Below, one piece after another: positions 26,582 through 36,349 of a DNA stretch of 64,000 nucleotides (the stretch's first letter is position 1; each line of letters begins with the position of its first letter). The notes below the pieces were generated by a model. It was not told where the DNA came from and searched no databases. It worked only from the letters and a program-made list of their open reading frames with translations. The position numbers were made by a program, and so were the translations under genes. The stretch comes from Saccharum officinarum (taxonomy: Eukaryota; Streptophyta; Magnoliopsida; Poales; Poaceae): NCBI GenBank assembly GCA_020631735.1, contig CM036160.1:8958746-9022745 (forward strand), given 5' to 3'.

Positions 26582-26824
26582 GGCTGTGTTCACTCTAAAA
26601 AAAAAGTCTGTGCAAATAAAAGATTTCCCGTCACATCAAACTTGCGATACATGCATGGAGTACTAAATGTAGATGAAATCAAAAACTAATTGTACAACTT
26701 GGTTGTACTTTGCGAGACGAACGTTTTAAACCTAATTAGTCAACGGTTAGATACTATTTACCAAATAAAACCAAAACGTGCTACAGTACATTTTTTACAC
26801 ATTTTCCCGAAACTAAACACACCC
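26582..26824. mobile_element. Tourist-like MITE, copy 5
   Basis: Left end GGCTGTGTTCACTC, right end GAAACTAAACACACCC. The interior carries TTGCGAGACGAACG and CCTAATTAGTCAACGG, the reverse complement of the interior of copy 4, so the copies lie in opposite orientations. Confidence 0.75.
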
Positions 26825-27091
26825 AACACCGGTGCTCCATTTTCATAAAGAGCTGCAGTGGCAAGCATCGCATCAGAACAGCATGTCAGAAGCAATTAAT
26901 TCACTCATCTAGTAGCAGGTCTCATCTTCTCAAGTCACTTACAAGTGGGGTCACATTTTTTCTCCCCAGACAGGCATCGATGCATGAACTTTCCTCGATG
27001 CTTGATTTTCCGATGCTTCAATTCCATCCTGCAGTGTGTGGCATCGAGGCTCAAACGAAAAAAGAGGTTTCAAGCATCGGCAAAATAACAC

Positions 27092-27344
27092 GGCTGTGTT
27101 TAGTTTCACGAAAAAGTACACTATGCAAAAAAAAAATTCGTCACATCAAACTTACGATATATGCATGGAGTACTAAATGTGGATAAAATCAAAAACTAAT
27201 TATACAGTTTGATTGTACTTTGCGAGACGAACGTTTTGAGTCTAATTAGTCAATGGTTGGACAGTTATTATCAAATATAAACGAAATACTACAGTATCGT
27301 TATAGTGATTTTTAGTACTCCAAATTTAGGAACTAAACACAGCC
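27092..27344. mobile_element. Tourist-like MITE, copy 6
   Basis: Left end GGCTGTGTTTAGTTTC, right end GGAACTAAACACAGCC, well-preserved inverted ends. The interior is close to copies 2 and 5 (TTGCGAGACGAACG). Confidence 0.8.
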
Positions 27345-27383
27345 ACAATGTGGGTAGTCTAACAACCATCTAGCGGAGATTTT

Positions 27384-27597
27384 GGGTGGTGTGTTTTCGC
27401 GAAAATTTTTGGCTTTGGTTACTATAGCATTTTCATTTGTATTTATCAATTAGTGTCTAATTATAGATTAATTAGGCTCAAAAGATTCATCTTATGATTT
27501 TTTACTTAACTATGTAATTAGTTTTTCTTTTCATTTATATTTAATATTTTGTGTCAAACATTCGATGCGATGGAATTTTAGAAATATGAACACGCGT
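27384..27597. mobile_element. Probable degraded Tourist-like MITE, copy 7
   Basis: The family interior is recognisable (GTCTAATTATAGATTAATTAGG, shortened here to GATTAATTAGGCTCAAAAG), with GGGTGGTGTGTTTTCGCG at the left and TGAACACGCG at the right. The ends have diverged, so the boundaries are approximate. Confidence 0.5.
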
Positions 27598-27605
27598 GCG
27601 GACCT

Positions 27606-28043
27606 AACTTGTAAATTTCATTTCGGAGCCCATTCCATTTTGACTATTGAAATGGAACATTCCGGTACCGGCCCATACCGGTGTACCATTCTGGACTTTA
27701 TAATAATAATAATATGTGAATAAACTTATACATAAATGTATATATAAATATATTTTGACTTAACTTATGGTGTAATTAACATTTTTACCGAACTAAGATA
27801 TCATTCAACAAGTTTATAAGACCTTATTTCAAAGTTTAAACTCCAAAGTTCATACATGAAAAAATATAATACATGCAACCACGGCCGGTATTGATCGGTA
27901 TTTGACCGGTATTGACCGGTATTTGGCCGGTATTGACCGGTATTTGACACGGTACGGGATTGGGGCTCTTCTATACCGGTTTAGGGGCCGGTACGAGGCA
28001 TTTCGACCATTCCGGCCGATACCGGAATGAAATTCACAACTAT
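27606..28043. mobile_element. Non-autonomous DNA transposon with CCGGTATT repeats, hAT-like
   Basis: The ends are imperfect inverted repeats: left AACTTGTAAATTTCATTTCG, right (other strand) TAGTTGTGAATTTCATTCCG. The right half has a tandem array of a roughly 20-bp unit built from ACCGGTATTG and ACCGGTATTT (about 27,885-27,960). It lies between MITE copies 7 and 8. No transposase. Superfamily inferred, because no clean 8-bp duplication was found. Confidence 0.55.
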
Positions 28044-28286
28044 GGGTGTGTTTAGTTCCGCGAAAAGGTGTAAAAAAGTACTATAGCACGTTTTGGCTTT
28101 ATTTGGTAAATAATGTCCAACCGTTGACTAATTAGGTTCAAAACGTTCGTCTCGCAAAGTACAACCAAGCTGTACAATTAGTTTTTGATTTCATCTACAT
28201 TTAGTACTCCACGCATGTATCGCAAGTTTGATGTGACGGAGAATCTTTTGTTTGCACAATATTTTTTTTAGGAAGTAAACACAGCC
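28044..28286. mobile_element. Tourist-like MITE, copy 8
   Basis: Left end GGGTGTGTTTAGTTCC, right end GGAAGTAAACACAGCC. The interior has GTTGACTAATTAGGTTC and CGTCTCGCAAAGTAC. Orientation is opposite to copies 5 and 6. Confidence 0.75.
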
Positions 28287-28292
28287 TATGGT

Positions 28293-28354
28293 GCGGACAG
28301 ATGATTCGACACTGGACTGGACCGCGGACAGACGATTCGACAGCGGACTGGACA
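28293..28354. repeat. Two-copy 31-bp tandem repeat
   Basis: GCGGACAGATGATTCGACAC at 28,293 and GCGGACAGACGATTCGACAG at 28,324 start two 31-bp units that differ at a few positions. Confidence 0.7.
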
Positions 28355-28407
28355 AGTCCAAACACGCGCGCGCGGTGTACCCACGCTGTCGGCGTGACCT
28401 GGACTGA

Positions 28408-28636
28408 GGCTTGTTTGTATTCCAAATTTTTTGATGATCTTTCTATCGCATCGAATCTCTATATATATACATGAAGTATTAATATAGATAAAAAATAATT
28501 AATTGTACAGTTTGATTATAAATCACGAGACGAATCTTTCTAACCTAATTAATCCATAATTAGACATTAATTACTAAATACAAACAAAGTACTGTAGTAA
28601 CGAAGGTTGAAAAACTTTGCAATCTAAATCAGCCCT
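28408..28636. mobile_element. Tourist-like MITE, copy 9
   Basis: Starts GGCTTGTTTGTATTCC and ends AATCTAAATCAGCCC. The interior has CACGAGACGAATC and CCTAATTAATCCATAATTAG. Ends are more diverged than in the other copies. Confidence 0.6.
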
Positions 28637-28760
28637 GAACAAGTTGCGGTTGCAAACAGGCAAGATGTATGCCATCAGTCGTCAGTACGATTACACGACA
28701 CTGACACGATTGGGACAGGTTGACTGATGACTGTCTGACCGGATTGGTCGTTTCATGTAT

Positions 28761-28812
28761 TCCGGCCGGCCGGCCGGCCGCCGTCTGGACGTCGTCGTCG
28801 TCGTCCTCGTCC
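28761..28812. repeat. GGCC and GTC microsatellites
   Basis: A GGCC run (about 28,765-28,782) is followed closely by a GTC run (about 28,789-28,806), about 480 bp upstream of the second receptor kinase. Confidence 0.75.
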
Positions 28813-28894
28813 ACGTTCGTTCCGACGGCGTTCAAATGTGCACATCACCGATGAGCTAGCTGTGGCACTGTGTCCGGAAAAAGAAGCGTCTTTA

Positions 28895-29137
28895 GGCCTT
28901 GTTCACTTCCCATCACAACCCAAAATATTTCCTCTTCCACCTATCACATCGAATCTTTTGACGCATGCATAGAGTATTAAATGTAGGTAAAAAAGATAAC
29001 TAATTGCATAGTTTGTCTGTAAATGTCGGGACGAATCTTTTGAGCCTAGTTAGTCTATGATTGGACAAATTTTACCGAATAACAACGAAAAATGCTATAG
29101 TAACTTTTTATCTACTTTTCGCAAAGTGAACGCACAC
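28895..29137. mobile_element. Tourist-like MITE, copy 10, in the promoter of the second kinase
   Basis: 243 bp with TTA on both sides (28,892-28,894 and 29,138-29,140), the target duplication expected for Tourist. Inverted ends GGCCTTGTTCACTT and AAGTGAACGCACAC. Its right edge is only about 145 bp from the start codon at 29,284. Confidence 0.85.
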
Positions 29138-29140
29138 TTA

Positions 29141-29283
29141 GATTATCCTGTCAATTAACCTGACATCTCGCGCCTGCTTTGCAAGTTTCTTTCCGTTTCC
29201 GGCTAGTCGCTACGAATCTCTTGCACACACTCGCGCACGCCACTGCAGACAGAAGCTAGCATAGCACGTCACCATTCGCATGA
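29141..29283 (+). promoter_or_regulatory. Short upstream region of the second lectin receptor kinase
   Basis: About 140 bp of non-transposon sequence between MITE copy 10 and the start codon. No TATA box is obvious. An ATG at 29,280 in another frame precedes and overlaps the real start region (ATGAATGG). Confidence 0.4.
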
Positions 29284-31389
29284 ATGGTGGCACACCTGCC
29301 CTGTCACCACCTGCTCCCCGTCATCCTCTCCGTTGGCCTTGTCCTTCTTCCAGCCGCCTCCGCCGCCACAGACGACGGCGACCAGTTCGTCTACAACGGC
29401 TTCGCCGGCGCGAACCTTACCCTCGACGGCTCCGCCATGGTGACGCCGGCCGGCCTCGTGGAGCTGACCAACGGCACGACCCACGAGAAAGGCCACGCGT
29501 TCCACCCGTCTCCCCTGCGCCTTCGCGGGCCGCTTCCGCAGGGGTCCCCGTCGTCCACGAACGGCACGACGACGGCCGCCGTGCGGTCCTTCTCGGTGGC
29601 CTTCGTCTTCGGCATCGTATCCAGCTACCTCGAGTTCAGCACGCATGGGCTGGCCTTCGTCGTCGCGCCCACCACGGACCTGTCGACCGCGCTGACGGAC
29701 CAGTACCTGGGCCTCACCAACACCCAGGACGACGGCAACGCGAGCAACCACATGCTCGCCGTGGAGCTCGACACTGTGCAGAACATCGAGTTCCACGACA
29801 TCAGCGCCAACCACGTCGGCATCGACGTCAACAGCCTCGCCTCCGTGCAGTCCCACGACGCCGGCTACTACTCCGACAACAACAACGGCAGCAGCAGCTT
29901 CCAGAACCTCAGCCTCATCAGCCGCGACGCGATGCAGGTGTGGGTGGACTACGACGGCGACGCCACGCGGATCGACGTGACCATGGCGCCGCTTGGCATG
30001 GCGAAGCCCGTGAACCCGCTGCTCTCCCACGTCCAGAACCTGTCCGCCGTGCTGGCGGAGCCGTCGTACGTCGGCTTCTCGTCGGCGACCGGGCCGGGGA
30101 ACTCGCGGCACTACGTGCTCGGCTGGAGCCTCGGCACGAACGGCAGATCGGCGCCGGCGATCGACGTCGCCAGGCTGCCGAAGCTGCCCCAGGTGTCGTC
30201 GTCGTCCAACGCGCCCTCGAAGCTCCTGGAGATCGTCCTGCCGATCGCGAGCGCCGCCGTCGTCCTCGCCGCGGGCGCCGCCTTGGTCCTGCTCGTGCGG
30301 CGGCGGCTGCGGTACACGGAGCTGCGCGAGGACTGGGAGAGCGAGTTCGGCCCGCACCGGTTCGCGTACAAGGACCTGTTCCACGCCACGCGAGGGTTCA
30401 GGGACACGCACCTGCTGGGCGCCGGAGGCTTCGGCATGGTGTTCCGCGGCGTGCTCCGGAAGTCCGGCGTCGAGGTCGCCGTCAAGAAGGTGTCGCACGG
30501 GTCCAGGCAAGGGATGAAGGAGTTCGTCGCGGAGATCGTGAGCATCGGCCGCATCCGGCACCGGAACCTCGTGCGGCTGCTCGGATACTGCCGCCGCAAG
30601 GACGAGCTCATCCTCGTGTACGACTACATGCCCAACGGCAGCCTCGACAGGTACCTCCACGGCGGCGGCGGCCAGGGAGACGGCGACGGCGACGATGCCG
30701 ACGACGTCGCCCCAACCCTGGACTGGGATCGGAGGTTCCGGGTCATCAGGGGCGTCGCGGCCGGGCTGCACTACCTGCACGAGAGGTGGGAGAAGGTGGT
30801 TGTCCACCGGGACATCAAGACCAGCAACGTGCTCCTCGACGGCGAGATGAACGCGCGGCTGGGCGACTTCGGCCTCGCGAAGCTGTACGAGCACGGTGAC
30901 CACCCGCAGACCACCCGCGTGGTTGGCACCACGGGGTACCTGGCGCCGGAGCTGGTGCGGACGGGCAGGGCCACCCCTCTCACCGACGTCTTCGCCTTCG
31001 GCACGTTCGTGCTCGAGGTCACGTGTGGGCGGAGGCCGATCGCCGGCCAGACGCTGCTGGTCGACTGGGTGCTCCAGCACTGGCACGGCGAGACGCTCGT
31101 CGAGGCGGTGGATCCGAGGCTGCGCGGAGAGTTCAGCTCCGAAGAGGCGTGCCTTGCGCTCAAGGTTGGGCTGCTGTGCTCGCACCCGTCGGCGGACGCG
31201 AGGCCCAGCATGCAGCAGGTTCTGCAGTACCTTGACGGCGAGGCGCCGCTGCCGGAGATGACGCGCGCGGAGCTGAGCTTCGACATGCTCGCTCTGGTCC
31301 AGAGGAAAGGGCTGCACGTCATGTCGTGCGCCTGCTCGTCGACGATGATGAGCGCCGGCACCATATCCGACCTCTCCGGGGGAAGATGA
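29284..31389 (+). CDS. L-type lectin-domain receptor-like kinase (second of tandem pair)
   Basis: 701 residues, intronless, same architecture as the gene at 23,296. A signal peptide covers about residues 5-28. The legume-lectin domain covers about 34-285 (VVAPTTD, AVELDT and YVGFSSATG blocks), a membrane helix about 313-337, and the kinase about 374-645. All catalytic motifs are present: G379-G381-G384, Lys401 in AVKK, HRD 508-510, DFG 528-530, APE 554-556. Residues 460-476 form a glycine/aspartate-rich insertion between NGSLDRYL and the following helix, which the neighbour lacks. Codons are strongly GC3-rich throughout, which opens long spurious frames on both strands. The start is chosen because it leads straight into the signal peptide. 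It is likely a tandem paralogue; diverged promoters and the MITE upstream suggest separate expression. Confidence 0.95.
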   Translation: MVAHLPCHHLLPVILSVGLVLLPAASAATDDGDQFVYNGFAGANLTLDGSAMVTPAGLVELTNGTTHEKGHAFHPSPLRLRGPLPQGSPSSTNGTTTAAVRSFSVAFVFGIVSSYLEFSTHGLAFVVAPTTDLSTALTDQYLGLTNTQDDGNASNHMLAVELDTVQNIEFHDISANHVGIDVNSLASVQSHDAGYYSDNNNGSSSFQNLSLISRDAMQVWVDYDGDATRIDVTMAPLGMAKPVNPLLSHVQNLSAVLAEPSYVGFSSATGPGNSRHYVLGWSLGTNGRSAPAIDVARLPKLPQVSSSSNAPSKLLEIVLPIASAAVVLAAGAALVLLVRRRLRYTELREDWESEFGPHRFAYKDLFHATRGFRDTHLLGAGGFGMVFRGVLRKSGVEVAVKKVSHGSRQGMKEFVAEIVSIGRIRHRNLVRLLGYCRRKDELILVYDYMPNGSLDRYLHGGGGQGDGDGDDADDVAPTLDWDRRFRVIRGVAAGLHYLHERWEKVVVHRDIKTSNVLLDGEMNARLGDFGLAKLYEHGDHPQTTRVVGTTGYLAPELVRTGRATPLTDVFAFGTFVLEVTCGRRPIAGQTLLVDWVLQHWHGETLVEAVDPRLRGEFSSEEACLALKVGLLCSHPSADARPSMQQVLQYLDGEAPLPEMTRAELSFDMLALVQRKGLHVMSCACSSTMMSAGTISDLSGGR

Positions 31390-32098
31390 TGCCCGTAGTG
31401 GTTGATATATTCGATGTTATTATGATTAATATTATATGCGACGTTAGTTAAATTTAGGGTTTTTTATCGGAATTTAGGTTTTGATCACTAAAAGAAATGG
31501 TTTGGTGCCGGCATAATTTTTTCCCCATAAAAACATTTCTCCCGACATAAATCAAGAAAAGAACACTAGAAACTTTCTTTCACAGAGAAAACAACATGGA
31601 GAAACGTGAGAAACTGCCTTCCATATAGAACAGCCCAACCGGCCCAAAAGAGCATACGACCAATCTTTTCAGCCCAGTAACGTAGCAATCATGTAGGCCT
31701 CCAGCGGTACAGCTATTTCTCAAGAAAAAACAGCAGTAGAGCCCAGACTGTCTTTGCATGAGTTTCGCAGTTTCGCTCCTTATTTGTTTTTCTAGATCAA
31801 AATGTATATATATTTGCGATGATATCATCAATGTATGGAGTCTTCCTATGACACAGATTTTTTGCATAGCCATGTCGCACATACGTAGTCCTAATGACGC
31901 TTCACTGGCGTTTCTACGTGGTCGGACGATCAATATCGAGTAATTATAACAAATACGAGAGTTTCTGCTAGTAAATAAGCACCAAAATGAGCCTATCAAG
32001 ATTCAAACGATTTCAACCGGCACCATAAGATAGCATGATTTTAGAAAAAGAAACATGAAACTAGTTACATAATTTTCCAAGGTAAAACAAATTTTCTA
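31390..32098. other. 3' flank of the second kinase with one copy of a local repeat
   Basis: No gene. Contains the motif series GAACAGCCCAACCGGCCC, CAGCCCAGTAACGTAGCAAT and AGCCCAGACTGTCTTTGCAT (about 31,626-31,762), which recurs in diverged form at about 34,105-34,200 and more weakly at 35,395-35,510. Confidence 0.55.
31600..31790. repeat. Local dispersed repeat, copy A
   Basis: Shares ordered blocks with copy B: GAACAGCCC, ACGACCAA, GCCCAGTAAC, AGCAATCATGTAGGCC and AGCCCAGACTGT. Copy B lies beyond the LINE insertion, so the duplication may predate it (inference). Confidence 0.6.
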
Positions 32099-32113
32099 AG
32101 ATTAAACTAGATT

Positions 32114-33784
32114 GGCTTCCCCCGCGTCGCCCCCACGCAGGCGACTCGGGTGGCTCCTGAGCCGCCGCCGCCTCCAACCCTCCTTCCCTCTTCCGCCGCG
32201 CCGCCGCCGGAGAGGACCACCGGCTAGGCTAGCGCGGCTCGCCGGGATGGCGGCGGTGGGGCCTGGCACGCGAGGTTGGCGAGTTGGCGGAGGAGGGGAG
32301 CTGTAGGGGCCGGCCCATTGGAGGAGGAGGCAGAGTCGTCTGCGGTGCTGCTGCTGGCACTGGCGGCGGGGCGGTCGTCGTGGTGTCGGCGCTGACGCTG
32401 CTGGTGCGGGCCGATGGCTCCGGGCCTCAGCGCGGAGGAGGAGGTGCGCCACTTCGCTCGGCTCATGGCCAAAAATTGTCGCGACGGGCCCGGCGACGCA
32501 GGAGGAAGCCACAGCCGTAGCCTCCGGTGGGCGTTGCTGTTCCCGTGTCCTCCTGGGAGAGATCCAGTTCTCTGGCTTCTCTCCAGGACTCACTGGCACC
32601 TAAGGGGCGAAGGTGGTCTGTGCGGTGTGCTTCAATGGTAGTGCAGGCAATCTCCAAGGCTCTTCTTTCGTCACATAATCTCGCGCGACGGCGGAGTGGT
32701 GGCGCGGGTGATCGTGGTCCGGCGGGATGCGGCCGAGCTAGGGCAGTGTGGTGCTCGGCTGGCCTGCCTTCTGTGGCTGCGGTGGCGTCGGCCAGAGCCT
32801 AGGCTGGCGCTTGCAGTGGCGGAGCTTGGTGCGTTGCCCTGCGAGGCTGCGACCAGGGCGATGTCGCGGTTTGGCGCGTTTGGAGGAGAGCAGCGTAGCG
32901 ACACAGATTGAGCGGCGACGAGGACCGGATCTGGTGCATCGTGGAGGGATCATTGGTGGTGGAGGTGGTTGCTTGTCGTCGAGGTCTTCGGTCTTCGGAT
33001 TTCGGCTCATGGACGGCGAATCCATCTTCGCCGGTTAGATCTGGTCTTATTGACGCACATTGATGGTTCGGGGTTGGCACGCGGGGATCTGGCAAGGGCG
33101 TGCTGGCTGGACTTCCGAAGGCGGGGTAGATCCGACGGGGACTGCCCGATGCAATTGGCAGAGGCCAACAATGATGACAACGGATGCCAGAGCTAGCAGC
33201 GACAGTCTGCAGTGACCTCGATGTGCGGCGGTGCTGCGTGGGGCCACATCTACCGCCTGGCAGTTGGTGCCAAAGGTTTGGTTGGTGGCAGCGGGGCCAG
33301 GTTGGCTTCGCTGATGGGTGGTGGCCGGCGCAGTGAGTATGGGCATTGGTCAGTATCGCACACGGGGTGAGGCGCTATGGCGAAAGCCGTGTTCCTAGGA
33401 CCAATGACGGTGACGCCTTCAGGTGCCGCATTCTTCCTTGGAAGCGTCTATCGATCGGCTCTCTCCCCTTTGTGTAGCGCGTTGTTCCTGGGTATAATGC
33501 CTTGACCTTCTGGTCAGGCGACGGTGGCGTCATGTCTCTCCTTGGAGGCGTCGCTTTGGAATCCCGTGCTTGTCAATCAGTGTTGGTCGTCACTATTTGT
33601 GGCGTGAGTTGAATGTTGCGGTGTGTGCGTGTGGATCTTGGCAGGTCAAGGCCATTTTGGTGTGTGTCTGTGGTAGCTGCTCTCGTGTTGGGTTGTAGTG
33701 TTGGTGTCTGTAATAAGAAATAGCTATATGCATCGGTCGATGCAGAGGCTGGGATATTATTAATATGTATTCCCTTTTCTAAAA
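32114..33784 (+). mobile_element. Non-LTR retroelement (LINE-derived, no reverse transcriptase)
   Basis: 1,671 bp flanked by a perfect 15-bp target duplication AGATTAAACTAGATT (32,099-32,113 and 33,785-33,799). The 5' part is very GC-rich (GCCGCCGCCGCCT-type). The 3' end has TGCATCGGTCGATGCAGAGG followed by a short tail TTTTCTAAAA, features common at the 3' ends of grass L1-type LINEs. No open frame with reverse transcriptase or endonuclease motifs exists, so it must have been mobilised in trans. The open frames inside are short and overlapping and are not genes. Confidence 0.85.
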
Positions 33785-34079
33785 AGATTAAACTAGATTT
33801 TAGGATTTAATTACGTAATTTTCCATGAAAAATAAATTTTTTTATGATTTTTTCAAAAATATTTCTAGTCCGATTTACCTCCCTAAATTTTTGATTTAGT
33901 CTGGTTTACCACCCCCCTCTGACGTGGCGCCACATCAGCAAACCACCTAAGGTGCAAAAAACAAACAGTTTTAAAAGATAAGGGAGATAAAAAATGATTT
34001 TATAGTAGAGAGAAAATCGAACAACCGCGTAAATTGAACTTTTTCCATAATTTTTTTAGTAGAACTTTTTTCCATAATA

Positions 34080-34260
34080 AACATAAGGAAATGTCTCCAT
34101 ATCGAACAGCCCGCCCAAGAGCACACGACCAACCTTTTTAGCCCAGTAACCTAGCAATCATGTAGGCCACCAGCGGTAGAGCCCAGACTGTTTTGCATGT
34201 GTTAGGCTTCTTTTTTTGTTGTTTTAGATAAAAAAAAATTCTGTTGCATGATATGATCAA
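34080..34260. repeat. Local dispersed repeat, copy B
   Basis: CGAACAGCCCGCCCAAGAGC, GCCCAGTAACCTAGCAATC and GAGCCCAGACTGTTTTGCAT match copy A at 31,626-31,762 in the same order and orientation. Confidence 0.65.
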
Positions 34261-35279
34261 TGTGTAGAGTCTTACTATGATACCGATTTCATGATTTACG
34301 TGGTTTAACGACTCTCAAGAATTCAGAACAGTTGATACCAAACCTAAGCAAAAACACTTTGGTTGTACCGTTGAAATTTTTTTACATAAGGATGTTGAAC
34401 TTACATATTCAAAATATTGAGCTACTATAGTCAACATTTGAAGCAATAATTTCAACGTTTCTTTATGTAACATGTCCAAACATTGTATCCAAACTGTATT
34501 TCTATGTCTATCTCAATGAGATGTAGCTAATTTTTCTAGAAATTGACTACAGGGAGTAGATTCAACTATGAGAACCGTAACACTTTACGTAGGGAAATAT
34601 AGTTGAGTCGACATGATGTTATATTTGACAACACTACAATATACTTTTATTTGCAGGTTATCTTCAGAGCAACCTAATGGACTTGATTCTAGTCCTTACA
34701 AGAAAAGTAGGATGCACATAAATTTTTTTTGGCATGCTGCACCTTGGAGGCAATTGTTATGGACATCTTCACAAAGCACGGATGAATATTTATTGATAGA
34801 TTTCAAGATTACTGTCTTCCATATGTTTTGTATTCTTTTTTTTAACGGTAGCTAGTAGAATGGATAGTTGAGTGCATGGCTTGTGTAAAGGCCATAATAG
34901 AAATTTCTTCTTCTAAAAGGAATTCTATACTTGAATGATTTTTTATACTAGACCAATGCAAATGTTCTGTTCCACTTTCCATAAGATGTTCCAACAGTGT
35001 GATTTATTGTCGTATGTTATATTTTATATTGTTCAAGTAGTCGTAATTCTGTATTTCATAGGATATTTGCATTGTGAGTATAACAGTTTATTATCCCTTA
35101 GCATATTTGAATTATTCTAGTAGCAAAATTCATTGTTCTGTGATATATTTTGGATTGCAGTAAAAAAAACATTTTTTGGCATTTCAGTTTTATAATTGTA
35201 CTACTCCCAATACCAAAACAAAATTCAGGTTTGGTTCACAAATGAAATCATTTTATGCCAGCACATTTTAATTCGATAA

Positions 35280-35520
35280 TAAGAAAAAAATCCCAAGAAA
35301 AGTCAGGAAAGAATGTGCGCGAGCTCTGCGTTGCTCTGCTCAAACAAAGAACAATAGAAAAACGTAAGCAGCCGAGCAGGCTGAACCGTGTGTGGCCCAA
35401 CAGGCTGAATCGTGCACGTCACATTTTGAAGCCCAATCGCCTACAGATCGTGGAGCCCACCACTGGTTAGAGGCTTAGAGCCCAGACTTGTTTGCATTTG
35501 TTTCGTTTTTTATTCTTTTA
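35280..35520. repeat. Local dispersed repeat, copy C (diverged)
   Basis: GGCCCAACAGGCTGAATCG, GAAGCCCAATCGC and GAGCCCAGACTTGTTTGCAT follow the order of copies A and B, with lower identity. Confidence 0.45.
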
Positions 35521-35851
35521 AAACCAATGTATATTGGGTAAGTCTATGACAGATTCCATGGTTTAAACACTTAACTAAAAAAATTTAGTTCTAATTAAAC
35601 ATGTTATTATACAATAGAAACATTTTGCATTCTGAATACAATATTTCATTGTTTCAATTTTTAATGTACTTTAGGGATATAATTATGACTATATCTGTTA
35701 AAATGAAATGAATTGTGCTTCAAATAGGAAGTGTAATGCGTGTAAAATTTGTCTGGCAAAAATGAAAAATGGGTACATAAACCGAACTGGCTTGGCCCAA
35801 AATATTCTTACGCAACTGGACTTAACCTAGAACTTACTGGTCTACAAACAA

Positions 35852-36338
35852 GAGATATATTTACCTGTATGGCCATGAAAAAAATACATCTTCCGTATGT
35901 GGCCTTTTTATTTTTGAACTTACTTGTATAGCCCTAAAACGAAATTTTTTTCTTTCTATGGCCTTTCGTCCATTTTTGCTACTCGACGGTGTTAAGTCAA
36001 GGATAAAATGACTATTTTACCCCTAGCGAAAAAATAAAATGCAATTTTATTTTTCTGTTGTACTTTTTAAAACTTATTTGTGTAATATTACTCCAAACTT
36101 ACCTGTACATTTTAAAACTTATTTGCGTAATATTGCTCCAAATGTACAATAAACAAATAAAATTCTGCATTTTTTTCACCAAGGGTAAATGGTCCCCTTG
36201 ACTTAACACCCTCAAGTGCCAAAAACGGACGGAAGGCCATAGAAGGAAGAAAATTTTGTTTAAGGGTCATACAGGTAAGTTCAAAAAAAAGAGGCCATAT
36301 AAGGAGATGTATTTTTTCCATCCATACAGATAAATGAC
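35852..36338. mobile_element. Foldback element with 11-bp target duplication (Mutator-like)
   Basis: 487 bp flanked by TCTACAAACAA (35,841-35,851 and 36,339-36,349). The two halves are imperfect reverse complements over about 220 bp (for example TATGGCCTTTCGTCCATTTT on the left and AAAACGGACGGAAGGCCATA on the right). Long inverted arms and a 9-11-bp duplication fit the Mutator superfamily. Non-coding. Confidence 0.8.
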
Positions 36339-36349
36339 TCTACAAACAA

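Larger units (their letters stand above)
33800..35851. other. Gene-free AT-rich DNA with two local repeat copies
   Basis: No credible gene. Holds copies B (about 34,080-34,260) and C (about 35,280-35,520) of the local repeat also present at 31,600. The rest is AT-rich without recognisable structure. Confidence 0.5.

Noticed and set aside
29280..30899. 539-codon plus-strand frame over the second kinase
   Set aside because: Frame shadow of the kinase gene, rich in Arg and Pro, without domains; the 29,284 frame has the full lectin-TM-kinase architecture.
29269..31317. 682-codon open frame on the minus strand
   Set aside because: It lies exactly opposite the second lectin kinase. Its Arg/Val/His/Glu-rich composition is what the reverse complement of GC3-rich codons gives. 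No domain is visible.
32102..33346. Many overlapping frames of 60-165 codons
   Set aside because: All lie inside the GC-rich LINE-derived insertion, on both strands, without recognisable domains.
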